A stretch of DNA of 64,000 nt, taken from Isochrysis galbana (lineage: Eukaryota > Haptophyta > Isochrysidales > Isochrysidaceae). The stretch spans positions 2,617,546 through 2,681,545 of the forward strand of contig CM030942.1 of assembly GCA_018136815.1 (NCBI GenBank). Direction: 5' to 3'. Numbering within the stretch: position 1 is the stretch's first letter; each line of letters begins with the position of its first letter. A program made the translations under genes and the position numbers. Below are positions 61,440 to 64,000 of the stretch, one piece after another. Below the pieces are notes generated by a model, which saw only the letters and a program-made list of their open reading frames with translations, did no database searches and was not told where the DNA came from.

Positions 61440-62532
61440 TGCTCACAGAGAGCGGCCAAGCTGAACTAAAGAGCCTCTGTGGTCAAAGGGTGGGGGGCAA
61501 TGCTCAGTCTCGCAGCGGAGCAGCACGCCAGCGATCACGCCACCGATGCGTACCCGTGCGCGCAGAACCACTGGCCACTCCCCAATTCTTGCCGCGGGCG
61601 CTCTCTCTCCCTATCTGACCCTCTCGTCCTCTCCTTCTCCTCCGATCAGAAACCGACCCTCGGCCTAGCCGACTTCTGCCGCGCTCCACTCCCCCCCCTC
61701 TACCCTCCTAGGTTCCCTTCCTGCAGCTCCCTCGTCCCTACTGCGTCCAATCTGTCCGACTCCCTCGTACCCTGCCTTTTCCTCCTCTCGCCTGCATCGC
61801 AATCTTCCTCATCGCTCCTCCTCTCTTCTCCCTCTCCCTCGCTCTCTCCCATGCCCGCCTGCTCCCTCACCTCTGTCTCTCTCCCTCCCTACCTACCTAC
61901 CCCTCACCGCCTCCCTCTCTCCGCCGCCACCTCCACCCGCCGCTCCCGCTTCCCTCAGCCTCCTTCCCTCCTCCTCCTTTACCCATTCCCCACCCCACCC
62001 CCTCGCAGCCATTCCGCCTCCATCGCTTCCCACCGCTTTCTCTCTCTCCCACCCACCCCCCACACCACGCAGCGCGCCAAGCCAAGCCCACGCACCTGTC
62101 CGCCTCTCTCTCGTTCTCTCTCTCTTCCCCTCTACCTCCCTCTCTCTCGCTCCCTCGCTCTCCCTCTCTCTCTCCTCAAGACTCTACCAGCAGCGGCGGC
62201 GGGAGAGGAGAGAGAGACTCCTCTCTCGACCCCTTTTCCCGCACCCCCCCCCCCCTCCCGCCTCCGCCTCCCCCCCCATTTTTATAATCCTCCGCCTCCC
62301 TTTCTTCACTTCCTAACGCCTACCGCCATCGAGGGATCGAGGCCACCGCCTCCCCCTCCCTCCCCCTCCCCCCCCTCTTCTTTCTCTCTCCACGGCTCTT
62401 CTTTTCTCTTCTCTGCGGCGACCGTTGGAGGCCCCCCGCGAGACCCTCTCTGGATTGGCGCGAGATGGGAGAGGCGAGAGACAGTTGGCGCGAGAATTCG
62501 GGCGGGGAATGGGGGGAGCCAGCCCCAAACGC
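61440..62532. other. Pyrimidine-rich intergenic region
   Basis: About 900 bases of CT/CCT-rich sequence, with no credible coding. Frames read Ser/Pro/Leu repeats. Confidence 0.4.
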
Positions 62533-62540
62533 TATAAATA
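62533..62540 (+). promoter_or_regulatory. TATA-box-like TATAAATA
   Basis: An isolated TATAAATA in GC-rich surroundings. No clear gene follows on the plus strand, so it could belong to a repeat. Confidence 0.25.
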
Positions 62541-64000
62541 CATTGACAGGCCACGTTCACGCACTAGTCGCTATCTTGCTATCTAGTCTCACAATAGCAC
62601 ACTAGTACTGACACTAGCCGCCACAATCCCTAAACTGCTGGGAGTGCGCCCCCTCTCCACCAGCCACCCGCGCGGGGGGAGTCGCGCCCCCCCCCCGCCC
62701 CCCGCGGGCGAGAAGAGTTTTTTTGTCTCGGACTACCCCCCCCCCCTTCCCCCCCGAGAGGGGATTTTTTTTTGCTTCGGATTAACCCCCCCCCCTCATC
62801 TCCCAAATAGCTTGACTTGACCTTAGATCCACTCATTGTGTTTAGATACGTCACTCTCGCCGCATCCGGGTGTGTGCTGTAGTCTCCCTCAGGGGGTGTT
62901 GTGTGAGGAGAGTGAGCAGGAGTATGTGGTCGGGAGGTTTGTGGTTTGTGGCTACTGTTGCTTGGGCCCGAGGGTGTTGGTCAGGGTTGTAGAGCGGTCA
63001 AGCAGGGGCTTTTTAACGACTAGTAAGGGTTGGGCTGCATTTTTTGACCGTGGCGCGATGCCCAATAAAAAACCTCCCGGGGGGGCTACCTGACGCTCTG
63101 ACGCTACGAAAATCTTCGCCAAGAAATGGTGCGATTCGCCCCCCCTCTCTCCCCCTCCGTCACGCGCACTCACGCTCTACCCGTAAAGAATTGGCGGTCG
63201 CGCCCGCGGGGGGATCGGTTCTGTTGCGTTAGGGGGAGCGCGCGAACGCCCTCCATCCATGCCTCAGCACGACACGCTCTATTCTTAGAACATGTCTCCC
63301 CTCCCGGCGCTCCGCCCTTCCCTCTCCTCCCTCTCTCCGCGCCCGCATGCAGCCGAGATTCCTCCCTTGCGCTTTCCCATGTAATTCCGGTCTTCCCTTT
63401 GTTTCCTTGGCCAGCGGGGTCGGGGTTTTCCCGCGCCCCGCCCCCTCCCCGACCCGCCAGCCAGTGCCCCGTTCCCTTCGTCCATATATCTTCTATCCTT
63501 TCCCTATTCCTATTGTTTTCCGTCCCCCCCAATTCCCCCCGTGTCTATCTTCCTCCGTCTTGTTGTTTCCAGTGCTATCGCTCCGCCGGAGCACCCTCTG
63601 TCCCCTTGTCGTCCTATCCCTCTCGCGTGTTCCCGTCCGTCGTGTATCGGCATGCAGGCTAAGAATTGGTACTCTTCATGTCACACCGAGCCCCCGAACA
63701 CCCTCAGTCCACACTCGCAGTCCCCGCACTCCCACACACACAGCTCCACACCAGACACAGCACCACCACTCCAACCACAGCCAGGCCCAGTCACCAACAC
63801 CGCCTCCGCTCTCTGCCACCACTCCCCCAGCGCCGGCGTCATCAAAGGGACAGCGGCGTGTCCATAAGAGCTTCGTCCATCGCGGCGCGAGGGCAGCGGT
63901 AGCGAGGGAGGGAGGCGGCGCGCGCTCCATGCCCCTATCAGTTTACTGATAATTGTGAATAATGGATGTAAGTCGTTTAGTAGTATCAATCCTCTTTTTC
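62541..64000. other. Repeat-containing region, no host gene recognised
   Basis: C runs at 62690-62800; a partial GCGGTCAAGCAGGGGCTTTTTA end of the TAGGG family at about 62993; 63034-63165 repeats 36772-36900. Frames at 63126-63950 are Pro/Ser-rich and have no recognisable domain. Confidence 0.35.

Noticed and set aside
61479-62537. 352-codon Ser/Pro-rich frame
   Set aside because: Pyrimidine-rich low complexity throughout, with no domain or start context.

Overview
This is nuclear DNA of a GC-rich, intron-containing, repeat-laden microbial eukaryote. A centriole cartwheel gene (SAS-6) points to a flagellated cell. A plant/plastid-type esterase fold, Pro-rich cell-surface proteins and a Cys-rich CDDGSPGAEY-type motif that I associate with algal genomes suggest an alga, possibly haptophyte-like. 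The lineage cannot be fixed from this window. There is one run of 100 N (13680-13779), an assembly gap.

Host genes, in order: RPS15 (2110-2921, exon 1 is only the ATG), an Mpv17/PMP22 membrane protein (6055-6948, minus), a gene cut by the gap (13505-13679), a Cys-rich type I membrane protein (24810-25523, minus), an FHA/coiled-coil protein (33846-36527), a seven-exon multi-pass membrane protein with a CHAT caspase-like protease domain (39253-42495, minus), a small two-exon ORF (43089-43386), a ubiquitin-like protein (47205-48032), an alpha/beta hydrolase (53469-54470), a 2-oxoglutarate/Fe(II) dioxygenase (55259-57142) and six-exon SAS-6 (58917-61439, minus). Exon structures of RPS15, the Cys-rich protein, the CHAT protein and SAS-6 were worked out from splice signals and reading frame. 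Several start codons are preceded by long CT tracts.

Most of the rest is mobile DNA. The main item is a Ty3/gypsy chromovirus polyprotein (14251-20841). It carries, ahead of protease, RT, RNase H, integrase and chromodomain, an extra domain resembling phage-type DNA cytosine methyltransferases. An in-frame TAG separates it from an upstream open frame. At 10536-12054 there is a complete miniature LTR element (two 727-bp LTRs around 65 bp) with the same LTR start and polypurine tract as the chromovirus and a tRNA-like Pol III promoter inside each LTR. Other elements with visible target-site duplications are two ~750-bp retroposons (9430-10188, 49065-49815), a hAT element (27036-28661), a TAGGG-ended element (30128-32188) and a GGTACC-rich MITE (57753-58205). 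Fragments of LINE endonuclease, a second hAT and a PIF/Harbinger-like transposase fill much of the remainder.
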